This document shows positions 32,889 to 44,895 of a stretch of DNA of 64,000 nucleotides, piece after piece. Position 1 is the first letter of the stretch; each line of letters starts with the position of its first letter. The notes below the pieces were generated by a model, which saw nothing but the letters and a program-made list of their open reading frames with translations, had not been told where the DNA came from and searched no databases. A program made the position numbers and the translations under genes. This DNA is from Brachionus plicatilis (lineage: Eukaryota > Rotifera > Eurotatoria > Ploima > Brachionidae), in contig QEOQ01000303.1 of NCBI GenBank assembly GCA_010279815.1, forward strand, positions 2,096,083 to 2,160,082. Reading direction: 5' to 3'.

Positions 32889-34934
32889 AACAATTGCTTT
32901 ACGTTATTTTTAAAACTTAATATTATTTTATAGGCATTGTTTTTCTTCTTGAATAAAGAATACTTAAAATATCAGATTTGTCGGCTTACAAATATTTAGT
33001 TTATGTAAGGTTTTCTAATTAAATTTATAAACAACAAAATTTATTGTTTAAAAAATAAAATTAACTAAAAAAATGAATGAATTAATCCATAACTACTAAA
33101 TTAAATTTCAAAAAATTTAATTTGTTTCAATTTAATTTATGTAATCATATTTTTTTTCAAAAAATAATTTTATTTATTTCTTTTAAATGGAAGAATAAGC
33201 ACATTGGGTTATTAGCTTTTCAAAAAATGCGAGAAACAAATAAATTAATTTAGGAATTTTTTAGTATTTAAATCTTTAAAGATTGCAAGATGAAGATTGA
33301 TATCAAGTTTATAAAATCTTTGATTTTCTTCTGATTGATCGAAAGAAAGTTAAATTTCTAACTAAGAGATATATTCTTATTTCACGTTAATAGATCTTTT
33401 CTTTATTTAATTTTTAAAATTCTCAAAAATTAAATAATTTTTCAATATTTAATCAAACAAAATATAAAATTTGATTATATCGAAAATACCATGTATATCA
33501 CTATTAAAGGTTTAATTCTGTCAAATTTTTAAACAATAAAATCAATTAAACTGCTATTAATCTTCTTTCAAATGACTAAAACGCAAAAAGAATCAACATA
33601 TTTTAAGATTAAGTTTTAAAAAACTCTAATCAAATTGCGTTTAAATCCATCTTTAAATGAATTCAAAATGAAAATCATTTTAATTTTTCTTTTCGGTAAA
33701 TATAAATAGCCTAAATTCAATAGTACTAAATTAGAATTTTTTAAGATCTAATAAAATTATTTTTCAAATTTCGAAACCTTTAATATTTATGTCAAAAAAG
33801 AGTAATACACTGTCTAGATCTTTTACTAGTGTGTTAAATTACACTTATGAATTTTTTTTCCATCTTACATGAGTGCTAGATTCAATCTAAAATAATAACA
33901 TGGTCACGCTTTTTTTTGGATTCAATTTTGAAAATTTTTCGAGGTAGCTTTTTTAATTTTTGAAAATATGATGTGCAAAAATTCACAAGACAAGGTGCCA
34001 AGGAATTCTTAATTAATTTCTACTATTTTTTCAGCAGTGAAACTTGACACTCAAGTTTTTTAAGTGAAAATTAAAAATTAAGACTGAATTTTATTTTGGC
34101 TACAAAATCCAAGTCTCTGATCTCAATTTTTTCTAAGGTTGATTCGAAGTTTTTATCTCACAAACAAATTTTGCGTTAATCATACCTAGGACAAACTGGT
34201 TATAAAAATTAACCTTTTGTCATTTTAATTACTAAGCACTAAAAATTTTACAAAATTAAGGTCGAGCAAATATAATTTAGAGCCCAAGGATAAGATTAGA
34301 ATAAATTATTCGGCTAAATTTTTGATAGTTACTTCACATCAGGTAAATGTTTTGGATGAAAATTCCTAGTTACAAAATTTCCTTAGGGAATGAGAATTTA
34401 AATATTTGTTTTGAAGTTTTTTTCAGAGGAAATTTGCTAAACAATTTGAGATGATTTTAAAATACTTTGATTTTTAAAATTGTCCATGTGTAATACAAAA
34501 ATGGGGAAAATTCCAAGTATTTAAATTAATTTATTCGGTTTGATTAACCAAGGACACTGAGCTAAACAAACACAAGGATTGTGCACATTTGTTTATGAAA
34601 TTTATTTTACAAATTTTTGCTTTTCTTACTTAAGAAAGGTAAGAGAAAAATAAAAAAAATAATTTTTTAAAATATTTTTATTTTTCAAACTATAGCAACT
34701 TGAGCAACTATTAAATGAAGCTATTTCGTTTAAACTGACATTTAGAGTTTTGTTGTCTAAATTTTTAGGAATTTTTTCTATTTTTTTGGATAAAAAATCA
34801 AATTTTTGCTATCTATTTCAAGTAGTCATGTGGTTTTAGAATCAAATGATTGCTCAAATTTACATCACTTTAGGCGAATGTGAGCATCTGTTGGAAAACT
34901 TTGAAATAAATTAATGTCAAAAAAGCTTGAATTA
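32889..34934. other. AT-rich intergenic region
   Basis: No recognised gene. The stretch 34540-34640 is slightly less AT-rich. I see no RNA gene or transposon ends. Confidence 0.3.
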
Positions 34935-37900
34935 ATGGATATTTTAGGTATTTTTAAAAATATTTTTATTTTTTAATTTAAAATTTAACTAATTTTAGCA
35001 TTTATAATTGTTTACTTAATTTCGATCAGCAAGGTAATTTTTTGTCTATCTAATTATTTTTCTTTTATTTTTAATATCAAAGAATTCATGCTCCCCTGTT
35101 GATGAATACGAAACCGAAGACCTATTTCCAATTTTTGAATTTATTATTCCACGCAATGACCCTACTTATGCCTGCTTAAAACTACAGACAAGTTTATTTT
35201 TATCAGTCGCTTATCCAGCCAAAGTCGGGGTAATTTTAAGAAAAAAAAAATTTTTTTATTTTCCTTTAGCTAAGCTGATAAAAACAATACTTTTTTATCC
35301 ATAAAAGCTTATAAAGAAACCTTATAAAAAATTTTAAAAAATATTTGAATATTATGCAATTTAGAAAAATTTAATTTTGAAATTTTTGCTTCTAATTTAT
35401 ACTTTAGTCAAAGTTAATTAGAATTTTTTTTAATTGACTTTTTTCTTCTCAAGTCTTGGAATTTTATGCTTATAAAAAATTTATTTAATAGCATAACCTT
35501 ACAAAATGAATTAAGAGAATAATTTCTTCTTCAAAATCTTTTCTTTTAACTAAAGAATACAGAGCTTTTAACTAAAAAAAATCTTAGATTCACAGTATGG
35601 CTATCCTATTCTGTTTTTACCATATTTTCTGGCAAAATTTGTTTATTTAAAGAATTAAAAATGTCTAAAAAAATTTTTTGATTAATTTACTAAGTAGCAT
35701 CCAAAATTTTTGACGTTGAGGCAAAAGAAAGACAACTAAGTCTGCGAATTCTTAAAATATCTTGAAGATTCTAGGTCTCATTTTTAATACACCCTGACCA
35801 TACATCCACTATGCACTTTGAAGGAGCTAAATTTTCCAATGATGCCACAATTTGGAATGAATGATACATACTTTAATATTTAACTTATACCTGAATACAA
35901 ATAGCTTCTTATTTTATTTTTCGTTTTAGTTAAAAAAAATTAATTTAATTCAATTTATGATTTCCAAATTTAATGAAATAATTCAACAAATTAAAGTAAA
36001 CAATCGTTTTAAAGCCAATAAAGTGAGAAATAAATTTTTTTAAAAAAATTTATAAAAAAAAAAAACGTTTAAAGATATGAGTCAGCTACTGCCGGTTCAA
36101 AATATTTTTTTTGATAAAAAATTTAACTAATTTTTCAGAGTAATAATTTTATTTTATGAAAAAAAAAAGGTCTATCTAATTCAGAAAATACATGTTTATT
36201 TGAAAAATTTGTTCAAAAAATGTAAGGATTTAAATTTTTTTAAAAATGAGTCAAATGGCTCGTTTGGTGCTCCTAGTGTTAATTCCTTGAATCCAAGTCA
36301 TATTTTTAAAGCTTGCATTTTGCCATAAATTTACTATTACCAAAGTCAAAAATAATTGACCTAAATTAATAACTAAATAACTATCGAAAGAAAATCTAAA
36401 TAATGCCATTAAAAGTTTTAAAACATTTAACATTTTTTTGGCTAGCAAGGCAAATAATTTTTAATTCGGTGATGCATTATTTACCCAAGTAAATCATATG
36501 AAACAAAAGTGTGAAGAAAAATCAAGAAAATCTTTTTAATTCAATTTATATATATTTGAAAAATACCTAGTCTATATTTTTCAGATTTAAAAATTATCTA
36601 ACATTTTAAAAATAAATTTTAGGGAAAAAAATCAACTCCCAAATTATTTTAACTGTTTTTTCTTTTCTTTTATTTTTAAATTTTTTTCATTTAAATTAAA
36701 AAATCTTAACCTTAAATTAATCACCCAACAAAAAAAACCTAGTATCAGAAATTTTATTTTTTAATAAAAAAAATGCATTATAAAATGTTCAGAAAATAGC
36801 CAAAGAAAATTTAAAAAAATTTTTTTTAAATAATTGGTGAAGTCTAACGTAAGCTATTAAACTCCAGATAAATATTCTTATTTAAGGTATATGATTTTAG
36901 ACACAATCTGGTTTAATCCAAATATTTTAGTCTTTGAAAATTTTGGCTTTTAATTTTTTTATTTATATTGATTCAATTATTTAAATTGAAATTTGACGCT
37001 TTTTTAATTTTTCCTCTGGTTTGTCACTGGAAGCTTTTACCATTTCATTAGATCACCTATTTTTCTTGTTGGCAACATAATTAGTTCAAGAGTTTTGAGT
37101 TTTTCTGAGTACATCATCTTTAAAACCACTTTTTAGTCAATCTCTTTTAAATTGTTTATAAGATCCTGAAAAGTGCAAATTCAAAATTTAATCTTACTAA
37201 GCTTTGGTACTCTTATGGAAGATAATTTTAAAGGTAAATTTTATGATAAATTAAAATCAATTTTTCGATCAAAAAGTGTTTAGCTGGAAAATAAATTCTC
37301 CTACGCAAATAATGATCACTGGGTCGTGCATATAAATATTTAAAATTTTTTTTTTCCATTCAGAATAATACATTATAATAATTTTTTAATTATTATTAAA
37401 ATTTAAAAGAAAATTTATCTAGTAATTTAAGATTAATTCATAAGAAAAAAAAATTAAAATACCCAATTTGGAATACGAATATTTTTTCAAGTATCTAAAA
37501 ATTGGATGTATAACTTTGGCAAAAAACCAAAAAATGAATAAATAAATGCCAAAAAATAAATGCCTACATAAATAAAATAAGAACTTTGTTAATAAATTTC
37601 AAGTAGGCAAAAACGCTTCAAAATCCAACAAAATTAGAATTTTTTGCGCATTTTTTTGCTCTTTAGAATAATTTTTTTATCTCTTTAGAATGAGGAGCTG
37701 ATAAAAAAAGTGAATTTTAGCATTGGCGAATCGGACATTTCCAGCTATACCGGTTTTTGCCAAAAAGAAAGAAATCAAATTGAGATCATTTTTTTGAATG
37801 AATGGCGCCTAGAGTTCTACTTTTACCGAACAAATGAAACCTATTTATTTGACCATGTGGTTCTTTATTACAAACTAGACGGTGCCCTCTTTCCCGATTC

Positions 37901-38351
37901 AATTCATCACGGCGCACAGTCTGAAGTCTATGACCACACTTTTGTCAACTCGACTCTATCCCACTCATTCAGATGCAACTCAGGCATTTTAATCGATCTT
38001 GGTGAAGTGAAAATCGACTTGGTCAACTTCAAAGTAGAGGCATTTTTTGACAAGAGGCCCAATTTACCATTTGACGAAGAAATAGTCTGCGAAGCTGACA
38101 AAGAATCTTTATCGCAAATTTTCCAAGGCTGGTTGTACATTTTTGCCGCCCTGATTGCTTTCTTGGTTGTCATTTCTACACTTTATTTGTTTATGATCCA
38201 CAGGTCCCATGCCAAAAAGATTAAAAGAGAACAGCGATCGGACCCATTCGAAATAGCTGATAATCAGGAAAATTTGGATGAATCAAATTACAATGAAACA
38301 ATTGAGAGGACACATTCAAAAGAAAAAAAACGCTTGGTTGTCAGAGTTTAG
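34935..38351 (+). CDS. LAMP-family membrane glycoprotein without lysosomal tail signal (285 aa, four exons)
   Basis: The exons I infer are 34935-34947, 34999-35033, 35083-35229 and 37689-38351, joined in phase. The product starts MDILAFIIVYLISIS (signal peptide), followed by one LAMP-like luminal domain with paired Cys (TYACLKL, GFCQKE, FRCNSG, EIVCEAD). The FRCNSGILIDLGEVKIDLVN block is the typical LAMP C-terminal half. A transmembrane helix (GWLYIFAALIAFLVVISTLY) and a charged tail of about 50 residues follow. The tail lacks the terminal GYxx-hydrophobic signal, and there is no Thr/Pro hinge. Intron positions match the next gene, so the two are tandem paralogues. The third intron is 2.46 kb, unusually long here. 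The last exon is certain; the small 5' exons rest on reading frame and splice signals. Confidence 0.75.
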
Positions 38352-38843
38352 ATTTGTTTTAAAAAAATTGAAATTTTGTAAATAAATATTTTATCTGTAA
38401 AAGAAAATTAAATAATAATTTTATCTAAATCACGAGACTAATTATTATTCATATGCTTTGTTTTTTCTTCTAGTTAAATCAGAGTTTCATGTGATTGAAA
38501 ATTTGGAAAAACACGCTTTTTAGTTTGGTGTTGATTTTTTTTTGCCAAAATTTTTAAGATGTACATGAAAGGCTTTGAACCCTTTCAGCAATTATTTTAC
38601 TCTTTCGCTCAAAATAATCTATTATAATTTCAATCATGGTTTTTGCGGCTAATCATTTATTTCTAATTATTTTAAAATTTTATTCTCAATTATTTTTTTT
38701 CATAAATATTTTTTTATAAAATCCTAGATTGGTTCTTTTTTTCCAATATAGGCCCAATTTATATCGCGTTATTTTTTTCTTAATGTCTTAAAAAAAAAAT
38801 ACCTTAAAAAAACTTTATTTTTAGACAACATTTTAAGACAAAG

Positions 38844-40063
38844 ATGAAAATTTGTATGAATCATCATTAAATTTTTTTAATGATCTAAGAGTTTTTTTTT
38901 AAGTTTTCTTTGTGTTGGCAGCCTTATGCCTTGTCCAATTTAACCTATGCCAGAACGATGTAAGTATCAAACTATTCTAATACTAACTAGCTTAATATCT
39001 GCACTATTCTCTTTCAGACTACTGTTCCTATCACTACTACCACTAGCACTACCACTAGCACTACCACCATTACTTCTACTACTACCACTACTACTACTAC
39101 TACCACTACTGAAGTACTTTTTTACATCATTCTATTCAGTTTTAACCATTAGCATTTATAGCCAACTACTACCACAACACCAGAAACTACGACCACAACA
39201 CCAGACACTACGACCACAACACCAGAAACTACAACCACAACACCAGAAACTACTACAACAACCGAAACAACCACAACACCAAGAACCACTTCACCTGTAC
39301 CGCAAGGGGATGTGATCTTCAATTTTACTGTAGCAAAAAATTCATCATCTCCATGTCTACGTGCCAGATTTACTTTGGCATTTGACTTCAAATATCCAGC
39401 TACAATCGTAAAATTTATTTTATTTTTTTTTTAATTTAAAAATTACATTTCGAATTTTTTTTTAAGTAATTTATTATTTTTGTCTAAGATTAAAAAATTT
39501 TTTTTTTTTAAAAAAAGAATGGAACTAAACTTAATGCTTCAGCGCACATTAAAGTTAATTCAATTGATGATTACAGTGGAGAGTGTAATGAAGCTTTTGA
39601 CACACTGCAAATTGACTTAAATTCCGGATGGACTTTGCGGATGAACTACACCATCCAAGACAACGCTTATGAGCTAAATTTAATGCGTTTGCTGTACAAG
39701 GTTAGTGCTGAATTGTTTCCAGATGTTGATCCAGATTATATTGGCAACAAAGAAGTTCAAGGATCAAATTTGAAAGAGTTTGCTGCTAATAGAGGAAATT
39801 CTTTTAAATGCGTATCTGAGACTAAGATCGAGCTTGGATCAGTGCAAGTTGATTTCAAAAATTATCAAGCCCAGCCGTTTCTGCCATCTGACAGCAAAAC
39901 GAGTGATTTCGATACAGCTATTGAGTGTGCAGCCGATTTAGGTGGAAACAGCAAGCTTGTGCCGATCATAGTCGGCTCAGCCCTCGCTCTTCTGGTCATT
40001 CTTGTTTTGGTGGCATACATTGTTGGAAGAAAGCGACAACGCCCCGGCTATCAAAGTGTATAA
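38844..40063 (+). CDS. LAMP-type lysosomal membrane glycoprotein (317 aa, five exons)
   Basis: A single-pass lysosomal glycoprotein related to LAMP1/LAMP2. The exons are 38844-38853, 38904-38959, 39018-39113, 39162-39407 and 39518-40063. The first two encode MKIFFFVLAALCLVQFNLCQ, a signal peptide split by an intron after ten bases. Exons 3 and 4 encode a mucin-like Thr/Pro hinge with repeats of TTTTTPE, expected to be O-glycosylated. A LAMP domain follows (PCLRARF, GECNEAF, FKCVSETKIELGSVQVDF, IECAADL), then a transmembrane helix (LVPIIVGSALALLVILVLVAY) and the tail GRKRQRPGYQSV. The terminal GYQSV is the AP-binding Gly-Tyr-x-x-hydrophobic lysosomal sorting signal (GYQTI in vertebrate LAMP1). 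A poly(A) signal AAATAAATA lies near 40115. The hinge is made of simple ACT/ACC/ACA repeats and may vary in length. Confidence 0.88.
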
Positions 40064-40146
40064 AATCATTTAATTTAGTCAACTGTTATGCTTTTAGATT
40101 TAAACTTAAAGTAAAATAAATATTCTATTTAAAAATATATATTTTA

Positions 40147-41194
40147 TAGAGCCAAATTATTTGGTCATTATCATGGTCATTAGTAACTAATTGACTCAAC
40201 TAGAAACTTTTTATTGTTTTATTTTTACGTTTTTTTAGATAAAATAAACCATCAAATTTGTTTTAAAATTTTAAAATAAACTTAATTCGTATTTTTTCAC
40301 TTTATTTTTATTTCAATTGTTTTGATTTGAGCTCTGATAATCATCAACCAATCTTTTGACTCTTAATCATACTTTGATGATAGAAAGCAGTCTTCTTTTA
40401 ACTAAATAAAAAATATAAAATCAAGTACAAATGAAAATATCAAATGAGATTTAAAGGAAAAATATATTTAAAAAGTTAAAAACAAGCTTTTTTTAGCTTC
40501 AAATAGCATTGAATATTTTTACTTCTCGAAAATTGATCTGGGTAGAACATTTGGAAAAGAGTTAATTGGTTGCCCACAGATAAAACACTGTTACCCACAG
40601 TTTAGAAACTTTTTAACACAGATCCCTGTTTAACACAATTTTTCTGTGCCTAACAGAAAATTAAAATATCATTATATTTATTTTTTTATGACCTTTAAAC
40701 ACAGATTTTAATTTAAAAAAAATTAATTAAATAAATAAAGTTTTAAAGTCTTAAAGTTATTATTATTTAATATGTTTAAATTTGGCTAAACCGTTTACCC
40801 CCTGTTTTTGGTCTACCTTTTTTTGGCCTATTTACAAAGTCATCTTTTTCCACAATTTTTCCAAAGCCAAAATATGACTTCAATATCCAAGTTTAAATCA
40901 ATTTTTTCATTTTCTTTTATATGCGATTACCTAAGCTGCATTTTCTTCGCTTTGTTTACTGAGATCTAATTATCTCAAAAAAATCCGAGTTTTTTTTTTT
41001 ATTTCTTAAATTCATCATCATTCATTAATTTGAATGAATTAGCATATTTTGATAAGATTTAAAAAAAAAAACTGTGCTTAAAAGTCATGTTTATTGAGGT
41101 GAAAAGTTTATTTTAAAAATAAAAAAATAAAAAGTTTCTAGTTGAATCAATTAGTTACTAATGACCATGATAATGACCAAATAATTTGGCTCTA
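40147..41194. mobile_element. MITE-like element with ~67-bp terminal inverted repeats (1.05 kb)
   Basis: TAGAGCCAAATTATTTGGTC and onward (40147 onward) is inverted at the right end (to 41194), with one mismatch over about 67 bp, flanked by TA. It lies just after the LAMP gene and may contribute to its 3' region. The interior is AT-rich and non-coding, and overlaps the CCCACAG repeat structure described next. Confidence 0.8.
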
Positions 41195-41402
41195 TAATAA
41201 ATATAATTTTAAAAAAACTGTGCTCAAAAGTTATGCTTATTGAGGTGAAAAGTTTTTTTAAATAATCAAAAATTTTGTCAAAAATTTTTTTTCTGTGTTT
41301 AAAAGTTTTTGAGAGGGCTAAATGAATTTCTATGGTAAAAATTTTTTGGTTGTGGGTAACAGTGATTTAACTGTGGGTATAAGTTTTTTCACTGTGGGTA
41401 CT
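40577..41402. repeat. Subterminal CCCACAG repeats, second interlocked inverted element
   Basis: CCCACAG units near 40577 and 40601 (CACTGTTACCCACAGTTT) are mirrored by CTGTGGGT units near 41352-41402. Between them, ACTGTGCTTAAAAGTCATGTTTATTGAGGTGAAAAGTTT (41071 onward) is repeated directly at 41216 onward with a few differences. The left boundary lies inside the 40147-41194 element and the right boundary outside it, so the two structures interlock. This suggests insertion plus local duplication. Confidence 0.55.
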
Positions 41403-41465
41403 AGATAGACTCATTTGGAAAGTAGTCTTCAACTCATCAATGATCTTTTTTTTTTAATTTTCCCT

Positions 41466-41580
41466 CCATTCTTTGAACAGAAATTGGCTCTAGCAACGGT
41501 ATGGTTGTGACTAAACAACCTGCCGACAAAGTTAGTATGAGACGTTCATCTTAAACAGCGCCACTCATCTGAATTTTAAA
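41466..41580 (-). repeat. 'GCCGGTCCCAAG' family repeat, copy 2
   Basis: On the minus strand it reads CAGATGAGTGGCGCTGTTTAAGATGAACGTCTCATAC..., then ATACCGTTGCTAG, matching 774-865 colinearly. The GCCGGTCCC part itself is replaced by AGAGCCAATT. Confidence 0.6.
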
Positions 41581-42129
41581 GGCTACGAAATCAGCGAATA
41601 CATTTTAAAGCTCTTGAGACAAAGCTAAAAAAATGAACAGCTTTTTAGTTTTAAAGTTTGCCTTTGACCTTTAAAAATGGTTCAAAATTTTATTTTTGGC
41701 AATTTTAGGAGCATTTTTTAAATCAAAAGTAAACTTAAAAATTAAAAGCTGTACATTTTTTTAGTGTTTGTTTCTAGAGCTTCAAAATGAGCTATAATTT
41801 GTCTTTTTACTCTCGAAAAAAATTCTAGAAAGAGAGAATTATCGAGCATAATTCTTAAAGTAAAATCTTTGAGTAAATTGTTCTTTTTAGTTCGGTAATA
41901 TTATAAAATATATTATTTAATTAATTGTGAACAAACAATATTCAAGATTTAATATTTAAAAATTGATCAGACTTTTTTGAATAAATTAATAAAGCTTTTT
42001 ATTTTATTAAACAGAATTTGGCACCCTTATGACAATTCTTTTAATTTAATTTGTTTAAATGAATCTTTTGAAATGAATTAACTTATTAAATAATCAATTC
42101 GAAAACAATTGTCAACATTGCAATCTGAT

Positions 42130-42345
42130 TTTAGGAAGCATTTTTCCAAATTTCCAAGCTTGTCAAAAGGAACTGGAAATGGCTAAAAAAATGGAGATTA
42201 AAAATTTCACCGGAATATTTTAACTATAACATTTTCAACGGAAATTCCTTTAGAAATCAAGAGATAATGTCAGATCTTTTTGGTGAAAAAAATCTGCATA
42301 ATGACGTTCCAATCTTCCATTTAACAAAATTTGACTAATATTTAT
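42130..42345 (+). pseudogene. Decayed LINE RT fragment (same family as 60412-60745)
   Basis: One frame from about 42172 reads LKKWRLKISPEYFNYNIFNG, then NSFRNQE, LFGEKNLHND and VPIF-LTKFD before a stop. This aligns with KKWRLKMSPEKCNYTIFSG...NPSKNQK...LFDKQIPYSNCPIFLGIKFD at 60412-60712. It corresponds to the RT segment just after the catalytic palm. It is short, and the Cys and LGI motif are mutated. The element upstream and downstream is not recognisable. Confidence 0.7.
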
Positions 42346-42848
42346 TTTATCCGAATGTAAAATTCATCTACATAAATCAAAAAGAAAATTAAGTTAAAAA
42401 CTTAGTAAGGTATTTAAAATGCAATGTTAATGTCTAGCAGCTTCTTCATACTAAGTTTTATTTCACAGAAAATCATCAATAAAATAAAAGGTATCGCAAA
42501 GTATTACAACCTATGACACATCTACAGAAAATTTTTTCAGCTCTTTTAAATTTTTGTTATAGTTTAAAAAAATAAAAGATTGATACAATAAAAGGGAGGA
42601 TTTAAAAAATTTACGTGAATTAATTAAAAACTATTTTCTTCGGAAACTTTTTTTTTATTATTTCACTCATAAAGGACTTTTAACATGCTTTTTGAAAAGC
42701 TCAAAAGATCCAGGAAACAAGTCCACATTATTTTTAATATCCGAAAATATTAAAAAAAAAAGATTTAAAAAAAATTTGTTCTCAAGGACAATCCAGATTT
42801 TTTTTTCACATTTTCAACTTTAAATTCTATTTATTTTAAGATAAAATC

Positions 42849-43350
42849 GGCAAAAGATCAAAAGATCAAAAATATAAATTGTAATATTTTTTTTAATAAT
42901 AGAGAAAAAATAAATCTTTTCTAAAGCAATTACTTCACATGTCATGTCAAGTTTATTTTCATGTTTAAAATTTTAAAATGTCCCTTTTTATTGAACTTTA
43001 ATAGGTTTAAATATTTTAATTGATATTAATGAAAACTTAATTAAAATTTAAAATTTATTTAAGTAGAAAAATAAAACTATTTCAGTTTGAATAAATGGAT
43101 ATAAAAGTTATAAATTTGAATTTGTGAATTAACTTAACCTGAATTATTTAAATTATAGATTGTTTTTGTTAAATAAATTAGAGATCAATCATTTTGTTGT
43201 TAATTTGATAATGAACCATTATAAGACATAACATGTTTAGTAATGTTTAGTATTTATTTCTTAAAATTATTAAAATTTTTAGATTAACTAAGCTTTAAAT
43301 TTTAAATGATCGTTTTGATCTTAAAATTTGATCTGAAACTTCAATTTGCC
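42849..43350 (-). mobile_element. Non-autonomous DNA transposon, GGCAAATTGAAG family, copy 2 (502 bp)
   Basis: It is the reverse-complement counterpart of 16159-16703 along nearly its whole length. The right end is CTTCAATTTGCC; the left end starts GGCAAAAGATC, having lost about 15 bp of the repeat. The 8-bp duplication ATAAAATC is perfect (42841-42848 and 43351-43358). The palindrome CTTGACATGACATGTGAAG-like is kept near 42934. Confidence 0.9.
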
Positions 43351-43650
43351 ATAAAATCTTTGTTAAATAACGAATTAATAAATAAATATTTTTAAAATCT
43401 TAACTTTGAATTTAATTATCAATCGATAGGCTAATAATGAGATAAGAATTGAGATTAATTTAAAATATACGCCCAAATGCAATTTTTTTTTATCTTAATC
43501 TAATTTTAATTTCATTTAATTTAAATTTTAATGAAATTCCTTCCTATTTAATTTTCTTTAATACAAATATATGCACTCACTTTGGAAAGTTAATTTTACT
43601 AAATGAATAAGTATATATATGTGATTGAAAATAATTTAAATTTATTTAAA

Positions 43651-44895
43651 ATGTCAAAAATTTGTGGAATATGTGGAAATGAACCAGGGGCGTATCTTTG
43701 TCCAAGATGCAATCTGCCGTATTGCAGCTCGGCTTGTTACAAAAACCTAGAAAAACATGCTGATTGTTCGGAGTCCTTTTACCAAGAGCAAGTTTTAGCT
43801 GAGTTAAAGAACATGAATCTAAATGACCAAGAATCCAGAGCGAAAATAGTTGACATTTTGAAAAAAGAGGCAAAAGAAATGGCTGAAAACGAAGACATTT
43901 TGGATGAAGAAAATCAAAACGAGGAAATTGTATCCTCACCAAAGGAAGATGATCTTGTAAAGCAATACTTGAGTGAAATTCTAAGCTGGAAACCTTGGTG
44001 GAAAAGCGATGAGTTCAGCTCAACATGTTTGATATCTGAAATTGGTAGTGAAAATCAAACAAATCCTGTTTACCTGAGTCCAAAACTTTTAGAAAATTCG
44101 AGAGCGATTTCAGTCCTAAAGTCAAGTCCGTTTTTGTACAATGAAATTTTAAAGAATATTTTTATCTACCAAATTTGTCTGTACACTTATCAATTGACTC
44201 TGGAAGATTTTATACCTGGCAAAAATAATGAAAAAATAGATTTAGTTTTTGTACAAGAAGTATGCAATAGTTATCTTGAAATCGAGCAGCTACTGAACAA
44301 GCTGGTTGCCAAAGGCCTCGGAGTTAAGCAGCAATTTGAAGCAATGATAACAGTTTTGACTGGCGAAGAGTCTTATTTTCTTAAGCCATACATAAATACA
44401 GAATTTTTGCTTAATTTAATTGAAGAAATGGAATTTGTTCAACAAAGACCCAAAATTAAATTAAAAATTATTTCCCATTTGTATGATTTATTTAGTTTAT
44501 GCGCTAAGATAAAAGGCTTTAAGTATGAAAAAGTGTCCAAATGTGCCACTAATGTTTTTCATTTGAATAAGAAAAAAACACTCCGGGAAATTAAAAACGA
44601 TTCTACGCGGGTTAAGATAATAAAATTGGAGGCAAAAGATGAAAAAAATGAGCTGCAAAATGAATTGAAATTTTCTCATCCGGAATATAAGCTTTTTTTA
44701 AAAAAAATGGAATACTATTTCAAGTGGTTGCAAGAAAATATGAATTCGAACAAATGTGATCAAGTAAATAAAGATTTGGATTTAGTGAAACAAAAATTTC
44801 AGACAGAAATAGAACAATTTGATAAACAAAAATGTTTGATTGATAAAAATCTAGACAAATTTCGACCAAAAACTAAACTAATTGAAGAAATTTAA
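43651..44895 (+). CDS. ZNHIT2: HIT-type zinc finger protein, ZNHIT2-like (414 aa), intronless
   Basis: ZNHIT2 is a co-factor of the RUVBL1/2 (R2TP/PAQosome) chaperone system, linked to U5 snRNP assembly. Near the N-terminus (residues 4-37) is the HIT finger CGICG...YLCPRCNLPYCSSACY..LEKHADCSESFYQEQV. The last part matches ZNHIT2 (CAENFYRDQVL) as I recall it. The remaining 370 residues are acidic/lysine-rich, with SWKPWW near 113 and a helical C-terminus with coiled-coil character; length agrees with the family (about 400). An in-frame ATG 48 bases upstream exists (43603), but I choose 43651 because the finger then starts at residue 4, as in relatives. No introns. It stands alone between transposon-rich stretches. 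Confidence 0.85.
   Translation: MSKICGICGNEPGAYLCPRCNLPYCSSACYKNLEKHADCSESFYQEQVLAELKNMNLNDQESRAKIVDILKKEAKEMAENEDILDEENQNEEIVSSPKEDDLVKQYLSEILSWKPWWKSDEFSSTCLISEIGSENQTNPVYLSPKLLENSRAISVLKSSPFLYNEILKNIFIYQICLYTYQLTLEDFIPGKNNEKIDLVFVQEVCNSYLEIEQLLNKLVAKGLGVKQQFEAMITVLTGEESYFLKPYINTEFLLNLIEEMEFVQQRPKIKLKIISHLYDLFSLCAKIKGFKYEKVSKCATNVFHLNKKKTLREIKNDSTRVKIIKLEAKDEKNELQNELKFSHPEYKLFLKKMEYYFKWLQENMNSNKCDQVNKDLDLVKQKFQTEIEQFDKQKCLIDKNLDKFRPKTKLIEEI

Noticed and set aside
39149..39391. Val-rich open frame on the minus strand
   Set aside because: It is the reverse reading of the Thr/Pro repeat exon of the LAMP gene.
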